Source of the DNA: Luteimonas fraxinea
Lineage (GTDB): Bacteria; Pseudomonadota; Gammaproteobacteria; Xanthomonadales; Xanthomonadaceae
Direction of reading: 5' to 3'
Length of the DNA: 64,000 nucleotides
Assembly (NCBI RefSeq): GCF_021233355.1
Contig: NZ_CP089507.1
Span: forward strand, 1,798,001 to 1,862,000
Positions 9,342-18,001 of this stretch are shown here, piece by piece. Every line of letters starts with the position of its first letter. The first letter of the stretch is position 1. A model generated the notes under the pieces. That model had not been told where the DNA came from. It saw only the letters and a list, made by a program, of their open reading frames with translations, and did not search any database. The position numbers and the translations under genes are program-made.

Positions 9342-9381
9342 TGCTGGCCGGAACGGCCAGCAAATTAACCTAATAGGTTAA
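9342..9381 (+). promoter_or_regulatory. Two adjacent inverted repeats upstream of ietA
   Basis: The first is a perfect 9-bp stem with a GAA loop (tgctggccg gaa cggccagca, 9342-9362). It is followed at once by a 7-bp palindrome with a 3-nt spacer (ttaacct aat aggttaa, 9365-9381). They lie 58-97 bp before the ietA start. The second looks like an operator in an AT-rich promoter. The first could be a terminator for upstream transcription or a second operator. Confidence 0.45.
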
Positions 9382-9438
9382 TCCGAAAATTTAATGTTTC
9401 TGCGGCTCTGAAAGCAACCTTTTTGCAGGGCAAATCAA

Positions 9439-10422
9439 ATGGCTAACGGAAAAATACTCAGGCAGCTTCTTAAAGCTGGAACTCTTGGTGACCATGCAGC
9501 GTTTCGACGCGCTTCCGAGGCCATTATTGATGAGGAGCGTCAGAAACAGCATCACTTGCTAGCAAATGATTTAGAACAGATCCTTTATGGCGGGGACATG
9601 CGTGTTGAAGCAGCCCGAAACCCTCAGCTATCTGCCGATGTACCTGCTGACAAAGAACGTGGCGTTCCTTTGCTTGACGTCAGACCCCCCAAACGATCTT
9701 TGGAGGAAATTATTCTTCCCCCGAGCAGTGCTGCGATGATCGAGGAGATTCTTGAGGAGCACCGCCGTGCAGAAGTACTACGGAGCTACGGGATGAAGCC
9801 CTCCGGAAAAGTGATTTTCTTTGGCCCTCCAGGCTGTGGCAAAACACTGGCCGCTGAGATTATCGCTTTTGAGCTAGATCGCCCCTTAGCTATTGTACGG
9901 ATCGACGCTCTAGTTTCTTCTTTTCTTGGCGAGACTGCTGCAAATCTGCGTAAAGTTTTTGAGTTCATCGCAAAACATCAGTTGGTCGTTCTGTTTGATG
10001 AATTCGATGCAATTGGAAAAGAGCGTGGAGATAGTACAGAGCACGGAGAACTTCGCCGCGTAGTGAACGCCGTACTGCAAATGATGGATTCCTATGACGG
10101 CCAAAGTATTATATTGGCAGCGACAAATCACGAGAATCTTCTAGATTCAGCAATATGGCGAAGATTTGATGACGCCATCGAGTTCCCGCTTCCTGATCAG
10201 AAGCAGCTATCAGCGCTCTTGCAACTTAAGTTAAGAGGAATTCGCCGACAATTTGAGTTGGATGACGCCGATCTGCTGAAAGATTTTCAAGGAAAAAGCG
10301 GCGCCGATGTCGAAAGAGTTGCTCGACGTGCTGTGAAGCGCATGATTCTGAGAAACCAGGAGTTTCTCACTATCAAAGAGCTGCGTAGCGCACTGGTGAG
10401 AGAAGGACTTCGGAAGCACTAA
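9439..10422 (+). CDS. ietA: IetA-like AAA ATPase
   Basis: 327-residue AAA+ ATPase of the FtsH/spastin-like type. Walker A is GPPGCGKT at about 129-136 and Walker B LFDEFD at 185-190. A sensor-like AATNHE and an arginine-finger-like WRRFDD follow, then a small helical lid domain. A roughly 100-residue helical N-terminus precedes the ATPase core. It lies 24 bp ahead of a subtilisin-like protease gene. That pair, in this order, is the known composition of IetAS, first described as a plasmid-stability pair on a Ti plasmid and later found to protect against phages. The ATPase is thought to act with, or restrain, the protease. Low GC indicates transfer. Confidence 0.8.
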   Translation: MANGKILRQLLKAGTLGDHAAFRRASEAIIDEERQKQHHLLANDLEQILYGGDMRVEAARNPQLSADVPADKERGVPLLDVRPPKRSLEEIILPPSSAAMIEEILEEHRRAEVLRSYGMKPSGKVIFFGPPGCGKTLAAEIIAFELDRPLAIVRIDALVSSFLGETAANLRKVFEFIAKHQLVVLFDEFDAIGKERGDSTEHGELRRVVNAVLQMMDSYDGQSIILAATNHENLLDSAIWRRFDDAIEFPLPDQKQLSALLQLKLRGIRRQFELDDADLLKDFQGKSGADVERVARRAVKRMILRNQEFLTIKELRSALVREGLRKH

Positions 10423-10446
10423 TTTTTAGTCATCAGGGAGCGATGA

Positions 10447-12871
10447 ATGGCAACTTATAAGCATTTAAGCATCGAGCGAGAAAGCCTAAAAAATCAGCGC
10501 CGAACTAAGCAACCGCCTAAGTTCGCGAAGCGCGACGACCTTCTTGGGCACGGTCAGAAACTAAATGGATACTTCGCCACAGCTGCTGCTCTCGCTCGCG
10601 AGCAACACGTTTCTGCGGAAAATTCTTCGTTTGTGCTCAAGTTGCGCTACGACGGGGCGATGTCCTTCGATAACCTTGAGAAGCATGGCCTAGAGTTCAT
10701 CAGTCAAGAAGGCAAGCAGGTATGTGTAGTTTTTGCCAACGAAATGGGCCTTGCTAAATTTCAGAACCACCTGAGCAAACTAGGAATCATTGGTCAAACC
10801 CTGACCTACGCTCAGATTTTAGAGGCCATCGAAGGCATTGACGCGTGGTCGGCCAATGATCGAAAGAGCTGGGCGCTGCGCCATTTAGGCTTTCCTCAAG
10901 CCGATATTTTTGGCCTTGATGTTGAGCTTTGGCCCCACCATGTGGCTAACCACCCTGTTCGGCTAACTCTTTGCAGCATGTTTGAGAAATGGCTCGGTGA
11001 TAAGAATATTTCGATTATCCACAAGTTAAACTTCGACAGCTTGGTTATGTATCGCGTCAGAGTTAGCGAGCCTCAAGCTGGATTGCTACTTAACCATGCT
11101 GATGTACGCTTTGTAGATCTGATCCCACAGACTGGCATTTCATACCCTCAGCTCAATCGGGATATAGCACAAATTCCGATTAATATTGCTAACCCAGCCC
11201 CCAACGCTGCTCGCGTTTGCATCCTTGATAGTGGCATAAACACTAATCACCCGTTGCTCAAATCAGCAATTGCAGAAAGCCAGTCTTTCGTTTCCGATCA
11301 GGATTCGTTCGACGAGGTCGGCCACGGCACTGCAGTCGCCGGCATCGCGTTGTATGGCGACGTAGAGGCGTGCGATAGAAGTAATTTCTGGAAGCCACAA
11401 ATTTGGCTTTACAACGGCAAGGTGATGCGGAAATGCCCCATTACCAGCGGTGCTGTTTACGACGAGGCCACGATAGAATCGACCCTCACAGATGCCGTAG
11501 AACATTTTGTCCGGCTAGGCTGTAGGATATTTAACTTGTCCTTGGGAAACAGTAGCGCACCTTATGACGGCGTACACGTACGAGGGCTAGCCTATATTCT
11601 CGACGTTCTTGCGCGCAGGCACAATATTCTATTCATCGTCTCAACCGGAAATTTTTGCGGGATCAGAAGAGCCTCCTGTTCCGGTAGATAGTTGGCGTGA
11701 AGAGTATCCAGATTATCTTTTGAACGAGCAAAGCGTCATTATTGACCCGGCACCCGCTCTGAATGTCCTCACGGTGGGCAGTGTCGCTCGTCATGACGCC
11801 ACCTATGATAGCCAGCGCTATCCGGAAATTCATCAACTTTCACCAGCGTCCGAAAACCAGCCGTCGCCCTTCACGCGACACGGGCCGTCGGTAAAGGGCG
11901 CACTGAAGCCGGATTTAGTTGCTCACGGCGGAAACCTAGCCTGCCCGATTGAATTTAATAGCCAACAGTGGAGGACAGACATGCGCGGGCTGGGGGTTCT
12001 AACGATGAACTATCAGTTCCAAGGCAACACATTATATAAGGAGATCAGTGGCACTAGCTTTTCTGCCCCTTATATAACTCACCTGGCCGGTAGGCTACTC
12101 AATGAGTATCCGAAAGCGTCGGCAGACCTCCTTCGAGCAATGTTGGTAAATCATGCCTCGCTCCCCCCCGAGGTCGAAAGCACTTTTCCGGAAGAGATGC
12201 GTGAGGGATATAAATCCCAAAGCTCAACTTATAATCGAGAAATATCCCGTGACGTCGGCGGGTACGGAAGAGTCAACGAAGGCGATTTATTTCGATCCTC
12301 CGACCAATGTGTTGTTTTGATGTGCGAGGAGACTATTGAGAAGGACTCTTGCCAGTTCTATGAACTGCCCCTTCCTTCATCATACCTTCGCAAGGCGAGG
12401 GGCCTTAGAGAATTGAGCGTTACTTTGGCTTACTCTCCTGCCGTTCGAACTACAAGATTGGACTATGTAGCGACGCAAATAAGCTACCGCCTTGTCAGAG
12501 GAAAATCTCTGGACGAGGTGCAGGCTTTTTTTAACAAGGATAGGCAAAAAGATGCGGAGGCCCGTAATGATGATGCAACGCCCAATCGTGATATTTCGGC
12601 TCAATTAAGAGGACGGGGTACTGTCCAATCATCTAAGTGGACCTTTAAGCAGCGCAATCCCTTGGAAAAGTGGTTTGTTGTAGTGATCCGTCAGGATCGC
12701 GAATGGAATCATCAAGACGTGCTTGAAAGCGAGCCATATGCACTAGTGGTAACGGTAGCGGACCGAGACAATGAGCATGCTCAGCTGTACGCTGAAATCC
12801 GAACCAAGCTTGAGCTGCAGCTTCAAGCGCGAGATGAGGCTAAGCAGAGGGCAGTCCTGAGCTCAAACTGA
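10447..12871 (+). pseudogene. ietS: IetS-like subtilase (S8), frameshifted at a T5 run
   Basis: Two reading frames together encode one subtilisin-like serine protease. The first frame (10447-11691) holds catalytic Asp261 (ILDSG) and His293 (GHGTAVAG). The second frame, open from about 11609 to 12871, holds the catalytic Ser in ISGTSFSAP (codon 12056-12058) and the C-terminal domain. Removing one T from the run at 11652-11656 joins STGNF to AGSEEPP and restores an 807-residue protein of normal architecture. As written, the product would stop at residue 414 without its serine. Either the gene is inactivated, the run is variable, or the base is a read error. A GGGAG site precedes the ATG. Partner of ietA. 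Confidence 0.8.
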
Positions 12872-12961
12872 ATTTCGCGAAAGCTTGCTAGTGTTAGATG
12901 CGCGCATTCCCCACATGCCGCCATTGCCGAAACAGCATCGGGATCGAAAGCCTTACAGAGG

Positions 12962-12985
12962 AACAGGGGTCAGAGTGCGGTTTTC
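12962..12985. repeat. ggggtcagagtgcgg motif, mobile-element-end-like
   Basis: The string aacaggggtcagagtgcgg resembles sequences often seen beside REP-associated tyrosine transposases and small transposons in xanthomonads. A related string (gggatcaggttcactt) lies at 14181-14196, so the pair brackets the leader and XAC0095 gene. There is no transposase gene, and the resemblance is from memory only. Confidence 0.25.
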
Positions 12986-13129
12986 GCATCTAGGGTGCTC
13001 GATTCCTCAGCCTTCGGTGGCGAGGAGGACGCCGCCTACGAAGTAACAAGGCGCGGGAAATTCCTACAGCGCTGCGCCCTCTTCGCACCTGTGTTCGACT
13101 TGACCACGTCGCACCACGCGTAGCAGACT

Positions 13130-13361
13130 CGTTCCCAAGGAGCGTAGAAACTCCCCTAACAGCGGTCCCCACCTCCGTCAATCTGGTGGGTTTTTTGTGC
13201 CCGTGTACTTGCGGGCATGGACCGACGCGATGCCTGCGTCGGGAGGGCGGCTAATACAACACCCTTCGGGGAAATACGCCCGCCGACTGTTAGCGGTTTC
13301 TAACCTCCCGACTTCCCGTCCACATCCGTGGACGGGCACTTCAGGGAATGAGGAGACGACG
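13130..13361 (+). ncRNA. Prophage-type structured leader, C4-antisense-RNA-like
   Basis: This gap before the XAC0095 gene has a series of short hairpins in a layout familiar from P4/P1-type prophage leaders that precede ash/Icd-like ORFs. They are: ggag...ctcc around gtagaaa (13139-13154); the intrinsic terminator cccacc/ggtggg with T6 (13168-13196); gcccg/cgggc (13199-13215); and cccgtcca/tggacggg (13315-13336). CTAACAG at 13156-13162 is exactly complementary to CTGTTAG at 13287-13293, the kind of short pairing by which C4 RNAs silence their target. The frame of the downstream gene is open through part of the leader (from 13197), also typical of that class. The rest of the gap from 12872 shows nothing coding. 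Confidence 0.5.
13168..13196 (+). terminator. Intrinsic terminator inside the leader
   Basis: Stem cccacc (13168-13173) pairs with ggtggg (13185-13190) and is followed by six T. Within a C4-like leader this would end the short regulatory RNA ahead of the downstream gene. Confidence 0.6.
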
Positions 13362-14078
13362 ATGTCGAAGTCCGATACGAAAGCGCGTGGCGAGCTGGGT
13401 TACTTCCTGTCCGAAGACGGCGAGTTCCGGTTGCGCAAACTGCATCAGCACATTGAGTTCCTGTCACGCCTGGCGGAGCCACGCGTGGACGAGGAAGAGG
13501 ACGGCCCGGAGATCGACCACCCCGCGTTGGCCGGGTGTCTGGAATTGCTGGCCGAGCAGGTGCAGCAGGTACTGGACACGGTGTCCGGGCCGGCGCGGTT
13601 GGAGCTCAAAGGCAAGCCGGTGGCTGTAGAACATGACACCGAGGATGCAGACGATGCCGACGCGGAGACGGAATCCGAGGACGACGCGTCCGCTGGCACC
13701 GACGCGAAGGTCGACAAGGCCCCGGCCTTCGGCATGACGCTGGATCAGTTAGACGAGGCCGACCGCCTGCTCGATCTGCTGCGTGCCCAGGGGGATCTGT
13801 TGATGGCCGGGGGCGGCGGTGACTTTGCGGACGGCACGATCATCGTCATCGGTGCGGCGATCTTCGATAACGCGGACGAGATGAAGGACATGATCCGGCA
13901 GATCAGCCGCCAGACGCTCGATGCGAAGCCAGGTACTGGCAAGCAGGTGCGGGAGATGCCGGCCGTGTATGGCGGCGTTGGCGGCACGCCTGCAGGCTTG
14001 CTCGAACAGCAGCGTGCAGGGCGGCGCTTGGCGCCTGATGCGCCTGCTTACGGAAGCGGCGTGACGCACGTGCATTGA
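13362..14078 (+). CDS. XAC0095-family protein
   Basis: 238 residues. The N-terminal block (GYFLSEDGEFRLRKLHQHIEFLSRLAEPR, read in two pieces) is the signature of XAC0095-like proteins, a xanthomonad family of unknown role. It is followed by a very acidic linker (about residues 90-120, many D, E, A) and a helical C-terminal domain with a Gly-rich turn (LLMAGGGGDFADG). The ATG at 13362 follows GAGGAGACGACG. The frame is open 55 codons further upstream through the structured leader, which I take to be non-coding or a leader peptide. High GC, unlike the island to its left. Confidence 0.7.
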   Translation: MSKSDTKARGELGYFLSEDGEFRLRKLHQHIEFLSRLAEPRVDEEEDGPEIDHPALAGCLELLAEQVQQVLDTVSGPARLELKGKPVAVEHDTEDADDADAETESEDDASAGTDAKVDKAPAFGMTLDQLDEADRLLDLLRAQGDLLMAGGGGDFADGTIIVIGAAIFDNADEMKDMIRQISRQTLDAKPGTGKQVREMPAVYGGVGGTPAGLLEQQRAGRRLAPDAPAYGSGVTHVH

Positions 14079-14084
14079 TCGGAG

Positions 14085-14124
14085 CCGCCGAGGCAGCGCG
14101 GCGCAGGCCGCGCTGCCTCGGCGG
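14085..14124. terminator. Perfect 18-bp hairpin after the XAC0095-family gene
   Basis: Eighteen bases (ccgccgaggcagcgcggc) are exactly repeated in inverted orientation after a 4-nt loop, starting 6 bp after the stop codon. There is no T tract, but stability is very high. The gap to 14385 holds no gene I can support, apart from the gggatcaggttcactt string near 14181. Confidence 0.5.
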
Positions 14125-14385
14125 AAGATGCGAATACTCAGCAGGGTCAACGCGCGACGTCACTTCTGCTTTGAAATGAAGGGATCAGGTTCACTTATGG
14201 CATCATTTCGAACACTCGCGCCGGACACGGATGTCTAACGCCCACTCTTCTTCCACTGGTAGGACATTTTTAGCCGCTGCTGTCAGCCAACGCCCAGTGC
14301 AGAAGTTGATTGCCTTCATGGAATTGCGTCACCCGTTCAACCGAGCCGCAGCAAAGACTTCAATCTCGAACCCAAAGGGTTGCCA

Positions 14386-14589
14386 ATGTTTCAGCGTGTG
14401 TGCGGATACGTCAGCGTGGCGTTCTTCGGCTTTCTGTCGCTGCGGATCATCTACTACTTCGGCCAGAAGCTGATATCAGGCGCGGGCTTCGCCGATGGCG
14501 ATCTCACGGTGCTGGTATTCGGGCTGCTTTGCGTCTTCGTCACCATCGCCCAGATCATCTCGCTCCGTCCGGGAAGAAAGCCGATCTAG
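14386..14589 (+). CDS. Small two-helix membrane protein
   Basis: 67 residues with two hydrophobic segments (about 5-25 and 38-58) and a basic C-terminus (RPGRKPI). AAAGGG precedes the ATG by a normal distance. No family recognised. Confidence 0.55.
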   Translation: MFQRVCGYVSVAFFGFLSLRIIYYFGQKLISGAGFADGDLTVLVFGLLCVFVTIAQIISLRPGRKPI

Positions 14590-14673
14590 GGTCATCCGGA
14601 CGATAACGGTGCCGGGATCAATCGCGTCTGTGGCGTCGGGTGCCACGGATCGTCAATGCCGCCCGCGCGCGAA

Positions 14674-14931
14674 TCACCGCGGCCGGCGCGCCTGGAATTC
14701 GGCCTCTGCCTGCGCGAGCTCCTTGAGCTTGAGTTCGCGCTGGTGGTCCGCCTTGCGCAGCGACTCGCGCGCTTCCTTGATCACTTCCTGCGCCAGGTTG
14801 TGGCTGGTGTGGTGCTGCTTCATGTCGATCGCGGACGCCAGGCGCTGATGGGCCAGCCGGATGTTCCGGTCGACGCGGAACAGGGGCGAGTTGGAGTTCT
14901 CGGTCAGCGGCGGGTCGTAGGTCTTCTTCAT
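14674..14931 (-). CDS. Small charged helical protein, unknown
   Basis: 85 residues, highly charged, with a long predicted helix (HNLAQEVIKEARESLRKADH then ELKLKELAQAEAEF) and an Arg-rich end. No family recognised; length and codon use fit a real cytosolic protein. The following 226 bp to 15157 hold a terminator for the next minus-strand gene and nothing else evident. Confidence 0.6.
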   Translation of the reverse strand: MKKTYDPPLTENSNSPLFRVDRNIRLAHQRLASAIDMKQHHTSHNLAQEVIKEARESLRKADHQRELKLKELAQAEAEFQARRPR

Positions 14932-15115
14932 GAGGTGTCTGCGTGATCAGGACGGCACGATAGCCGGCTTGCACCGGCGCTGCACGCGCATTGCCTGGAT
15001 GCGGTGATCGACGACTGACGTTTACAGGCTCACGTCCAGCTGCATCGCAGGCTGCGTGCACAGCGCCGGGCCGTGGACTCGACCGCTTCGCACGGCAGGA
15101 TCGCAGACAGCAGAA

Positions 15116-15145
15116 AGCCGGCAGCCGATTGCTCGACTGCCGGCT
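15116..15145 (-). terminator. Intrinsic terminator of the membrane protein gene
   Basis: On the minus strand AGCCGGCAG pairs with CTGCCGGCT across a 12-nt loop, followed by TTCT. It lies 13 bp beyond the stop codon at 15158. Confidence 0.55.
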
Positions 15146-15157
15146 CTGGATTCGACC

Positions 15158-16210
15158 TCAGTACGCCGCGTGCAGCATGCGGCGACGGAAGCCGATGGCG
15201 CCGGCGAACCAGCTGATGGCGGCGCCGAGGATCAGCAGCACGACCGCCGTCCAGGCAGCCTTGGACACGCCGCGGGCGGCGGCGTCGCTGGCCTCGCGGG
15301 CCTTCTGCTCGGCTTCGGCCTTCAGTGCGTCGATGCGCGCGACCATCGCCTGCGCCTGCTGCTGGTAGCGGTCGACGATTTGCTCGGCTTCGGCACGGGG
15401 CTTGCCGGTGCGGGCGACGACAATGTTGACCAGCGCGTCGCGGTCGGCGGCTTCCAGTGTGGCGCTGCCTTCGCGGCGGGCGCGGTCGAACCAGTCGGCC
15501 AGTGCGTCACCGGACTGCGTGGGGTCTTCGAGGGCCTGGCGGGCGCTCTGCTCGCCGTCAGTGCCGACGGCTTCGGCCTTCTGCTCGATCGCGTCGGGTG
15601 ACAGTTCCGCCTTGCCGGACTGCGCGAGCAGCGTCTCGAACTCACCGCGCAGGTTGTCCCAGTCCAGGTCCACGCCGCGGTCGCGCAGTTCGTCGCCGAC
15701 CTGCGACGCGATGCCGGGCGATGCCGCGGCGACGCCCTGACCCGCCAGCGACAGGCCCTTGCCGACCACGCCGAACGCGGTGCCGACGAGGCCGCTGGCC
15801 GCCGAGGCCAGCAGGAACGTGGTGACCAGCGTGGTCACCGACCAGCTCAGCACACCATGCAGGCCGCCCTGCGCCGGGGCCGAACGGCCCGCAACCAGCG
15901 CGCCCAGGCAGATCGCGATGATGGTGGACATCACCAGCCAGATGCCGGCACCAGTGCCGAAGCCGCTCAACGGATTGGCATCGCCGGTGGGATCGACGGC
16001 GCTTGCACCGACGGCGGTGCCGAGGATGCTCAGAAACAGATAGGCGACCAGCGACAGCACGCAGCCGGAGAACACGGCCGCCCAGGAGATGGCGGGCGCG
16101 GGCCGTAGGCGGGTGGCGTCGACGCGGGCATCGCGGGAGCCGGGCGGGCGCGCTTCGCCGGGCTGCACCCGGGGCGCGAGCGGGTCGTTGGGATTCATCG
16201 TGGAAGTCAT
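15158..16210 (-). CDS. Four-helix membrane protein, stress-cluster type
   Basis: 350 residues. The basic Pro/Arg-rich N-terminus is followed by three hydrophobic segments (starting near ISWAAVFSGCVLSLVAYLF, then IWLVMSTIIAICLGALVAGR and LSWSVTTLVTTFLLASAASG). A long Ala/Glu-rich helical region comes next, and a last helix (WTAVVLLILGAAISWFAGA) near the C-terminus. The family is known mainly as uncharacterised membrane proteins. Start at 16210 (MTSTMNPND); a second ATG at 16198 is possible. Divergent from the PAS-LuxR gene, with a predicted operator at 16310-16332 about 100 bp upstream. Confidence 0.8.
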   Translation of the reverse strand: MTSTMNPNDPLAPRVQPGEARPPGSRDARVDATRLRPAPAISWAAVFSGCVLSLVAYLFLSILGTAVGASAVDPTGDANPLSGFGTGAGIWLVMSTIIAICLGALVAGRSAPAQGGLHGVLSWSVTTLVTTFLLASAASGLVGTAFGVVGKGLSLAGQGVAAASPGIASQVGDELRDRGVDLDWDNLRGEFETLLAQSGKAELSPDAIEQKAEAVGTDGEQSARQALEDPTQSGDALADWFDRARREGSATLEAADRDALVNIVVARTGKPRAEAEQIVDRYQQQAQAMVARIDALKAEAEQKAREASDAAARGVSKAAWTAVVLLILGAAISWFAGAIGFRRRMLHAAY

Positions 16211-16309
16211 GTCGGTCTCACCATCTCGTCTGTGGGAGCGGGCACTGCAGGACGCACTGCCCGGCTGGCGCGCAGTGTCCGGATGCACGGGGCAGGTGTC
16301 TGCGTGCAT

Positions 16310-16332
16310 ATGCACCAGCGGCGTTAGTGCAT
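16310..16332. promoter_or_regulatory. ATGCACCAG-N5-TTAGTGCAT inverted repeat
   Basis: A 9-5-9 inverted repeat (ATGCACCAG CGGCG TTAGTGCAT, two mismatched pairs) lies in the divergent region, 100 bp from the membrane protein start and 125 bp from the PAS-LuxR start. A perfect version with the same spacing stands before csbD. Size and symmetry suit a LuxR/NarL-type dimer, most simply the PAS-LuxR protein itself. Confidence 0.6.
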
Positions 16333-16456
16333 GCGGACGGTGGGCGGGCGGACGACGCGGATGTGTGCGTGGCGTGGGCGGCCTGGCCGGACGCGGGCGC
16401 CACAATGCGCGTCCATCCGACCGACCGCGCCCTGGCGCAGCCACGAGACGCTTCCG

Positions 16457-17956
16457 ATGACCGATGACGCCAGCCTGGCCACGCAGACCAACCGCAAGCA
16501 GTTGCAGCAGATCATCACCGGCCTGAGCGAAGGCGTGATTCTGGTGGAGCCCGATCACCGTATCGTGTGGGCGAACGAGTCGGCGCTGCAGCTGCACGGC
16601 GTGGAGACGGTCGAGGACCTCGGCGCCGATGTCGACGCCTACCGCGAGCGCTTCGCGCTGCGCTATCGCAACAATCACCCGCTGCAGGCGGGCAACTATC
16701 CGATAGACCGGGTGATCGCGGGCGAGACCTTCAGCGACGTCATCGTGGAGGTCATTCCGGCTGCCGATCCCGACCGCTGCTAGGTGCACCGCGTGCGCAG
16801 CCTGGTGCTGACCGATGCGCGCGGCGAGCCCGACTGCCTGGTGCTGATCATCGCCGACATCACCGAGTGGGCCAGCGCCGAGCAGCGCTTCGAGAAGACC
16901 TTCAACGCCAACCCCGCACCGGCGGTGATCTGCCGACTCGACGACCTGCGCTACATCAAGGTCAACCAGGGCTTCATGGAGATGACCGGTTACGCGCGCG
17001 ACGACGTGATCGGACGCTCGGTGTACGAGCTGGATGTGTTCGAAGGCGCGGAGGCGCGCAAGACCGCGATCGAGAAACTCGGCGAGGGGGTGACGATTCC
17101 GCAGATGTAGGCCGAACTCAGCCTGCCGGCGGGCGGCACCAAACTGGTGATCGTGGCCGGCCAGCCTATCGAGGTGGGCGAGGAGGACTGCATGCTGTTC
17201 TCCTTCATGGACCTGGAGCCGCGACGCAAGGCCGAGGACGCGCTGCGCCAGAGCGAGGAACGCTTCGCCAAGGCGTTCCAGATGACGCCGGTGCCGACGC
17301 TGGTCTGCAGCGCGGATGCGTTGCGGGTGATGGAGGTCAACGAAGCCTTCGTGACCACGACCGGTCTGGCTTCGGAAGAGCTGCTGGGCAAGTCGCTGGA
17401 CGAGACCGGCCTGTTCGAGGATCGCGCCGCGCATACCCGCATCCAGGACGCGCTGCGTGACAGCGGCGTATTGCGCAGCACTGAACTCCGCATCCATCGC
17501 AAGCAGGGCGAACTGCTCGACTGTCTGCTGTCGGCAGAGTCGTTGACGCTCCACGGCCAGCCCTGCCATCTGATGGCGCTGCTCGACATCACCGACCGCA
17601 AACGCTCGGAAATGGAACTGGTGGGCGCGATCGAAACGGTGATGCAGGACGCGTCGTGGTTCAGCCAGACGCTGATCGAAAAGCTGGCCAACGTGCGCCG
17701 CGGCAACGCGCCGGGCGCCGAAGCCGTCGCCCTGGCCGACCTCACCGCGCGCGAACGCGATGCACTCGGGTTGATGTGCGAAGGCCTGTCGGACAAGGAA
17801 ATCGCCACGCGCCTCGGGCTGGCCACCAATACGGTGCGCAACCACGTTGCGTCGCTGTACTCGAAGATCGATGTGCACAGTCGCGCTGAGGCGATCGTGT
17901 GGGCGCGCGAGCGTGGCTACTTCGGCAGCGGCTCGTCTTCGCAGAAGAGCGGCTGA
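16457..17956 (+). pseudogene. PAS-PAS-PAS-LuxR regulator interrupted by two in-frame TAG codons
   Basis: A single frame of 499 codons reads as a sensory transcription factor. PAS-like domains lie at about 15-130, 140-260 and 265-385, and a C-terminal LuxR HTH has ADLTARERDALGLMCEGLSDKEIATRLG and TVRNHVASLYSKIDVHSR. The frame is broken by TAG at 16781-16783 (after DPDRC, where a Trp or similar is expected before VHRVRSLV) and by TAG at 17108-17110 (after TIPQM, where Gln or Glu would fit before AELSLP). There is no frameshift and both flanks of each stop are well conserved in character. Either a recent pseudogene, a suppressed reading, or split ORFs with the last one (GTG/ATG near 17147-17191) still making a PAS-HTH protein. 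Confidence 0.75.
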
Positions 17957-17978
17957 ACGACGCACGGACTTGCTGCGG

Positions 17979-18001
17979 ATGCACCAGTGCCGCTGGTGCA
18001 T
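17979..18001. promoter_or_regulatory. Perfect ATGCACCAG-N5-CTGGTGCAT palindrome before csbD
   Basis: A perfect 9-bp inverted repeat with a 5-bp spacer, 112 bp before the csbD start and 22 bp after the LuxR stop. It matches the imperfect site at 16310-16332 in half-site and spacing, so both are probably bound by one regulator. Confidence 0.65.

Larger units (their letters stand above)
9269..12894. mobile_element. Low-GC accessory island carrying the IetAS-like pair
   Basis: Base composition drops sharply between the Excalibur gene and about 12900, with AT-rich codons unlike both flanks. That marks recent acquisition of the two genes inside. The 8-bp sequence gctagtgt occurs at 9269-9276 and again at 12887-12894, just outside the two genes, and could be a target duplication or a crossover core. 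No integrase or transposase is present, so the mechanism of insertion is unknown. Confidence 0.5.

Noticed and set aside
11649..11656. A AAT TTT as a -1 frameshift site in ietS
   Set aside because: The heptamer is in the correct register, but a -1 shift leads to the third frame, not to the C-terminal frame. A +1 change (loss of one T) is needed, so programmed -1 frameshifting does not explain the split.
14231..14473. 80-codon frame starting at ATG 14231
   Set aside because: No ribosome binding site, no domain, and it overlaps the better-supported small membrane gene in another frame. A gtctaac string at 14232 recalls an integron attC half-site, but there is only one and no pairing partner.
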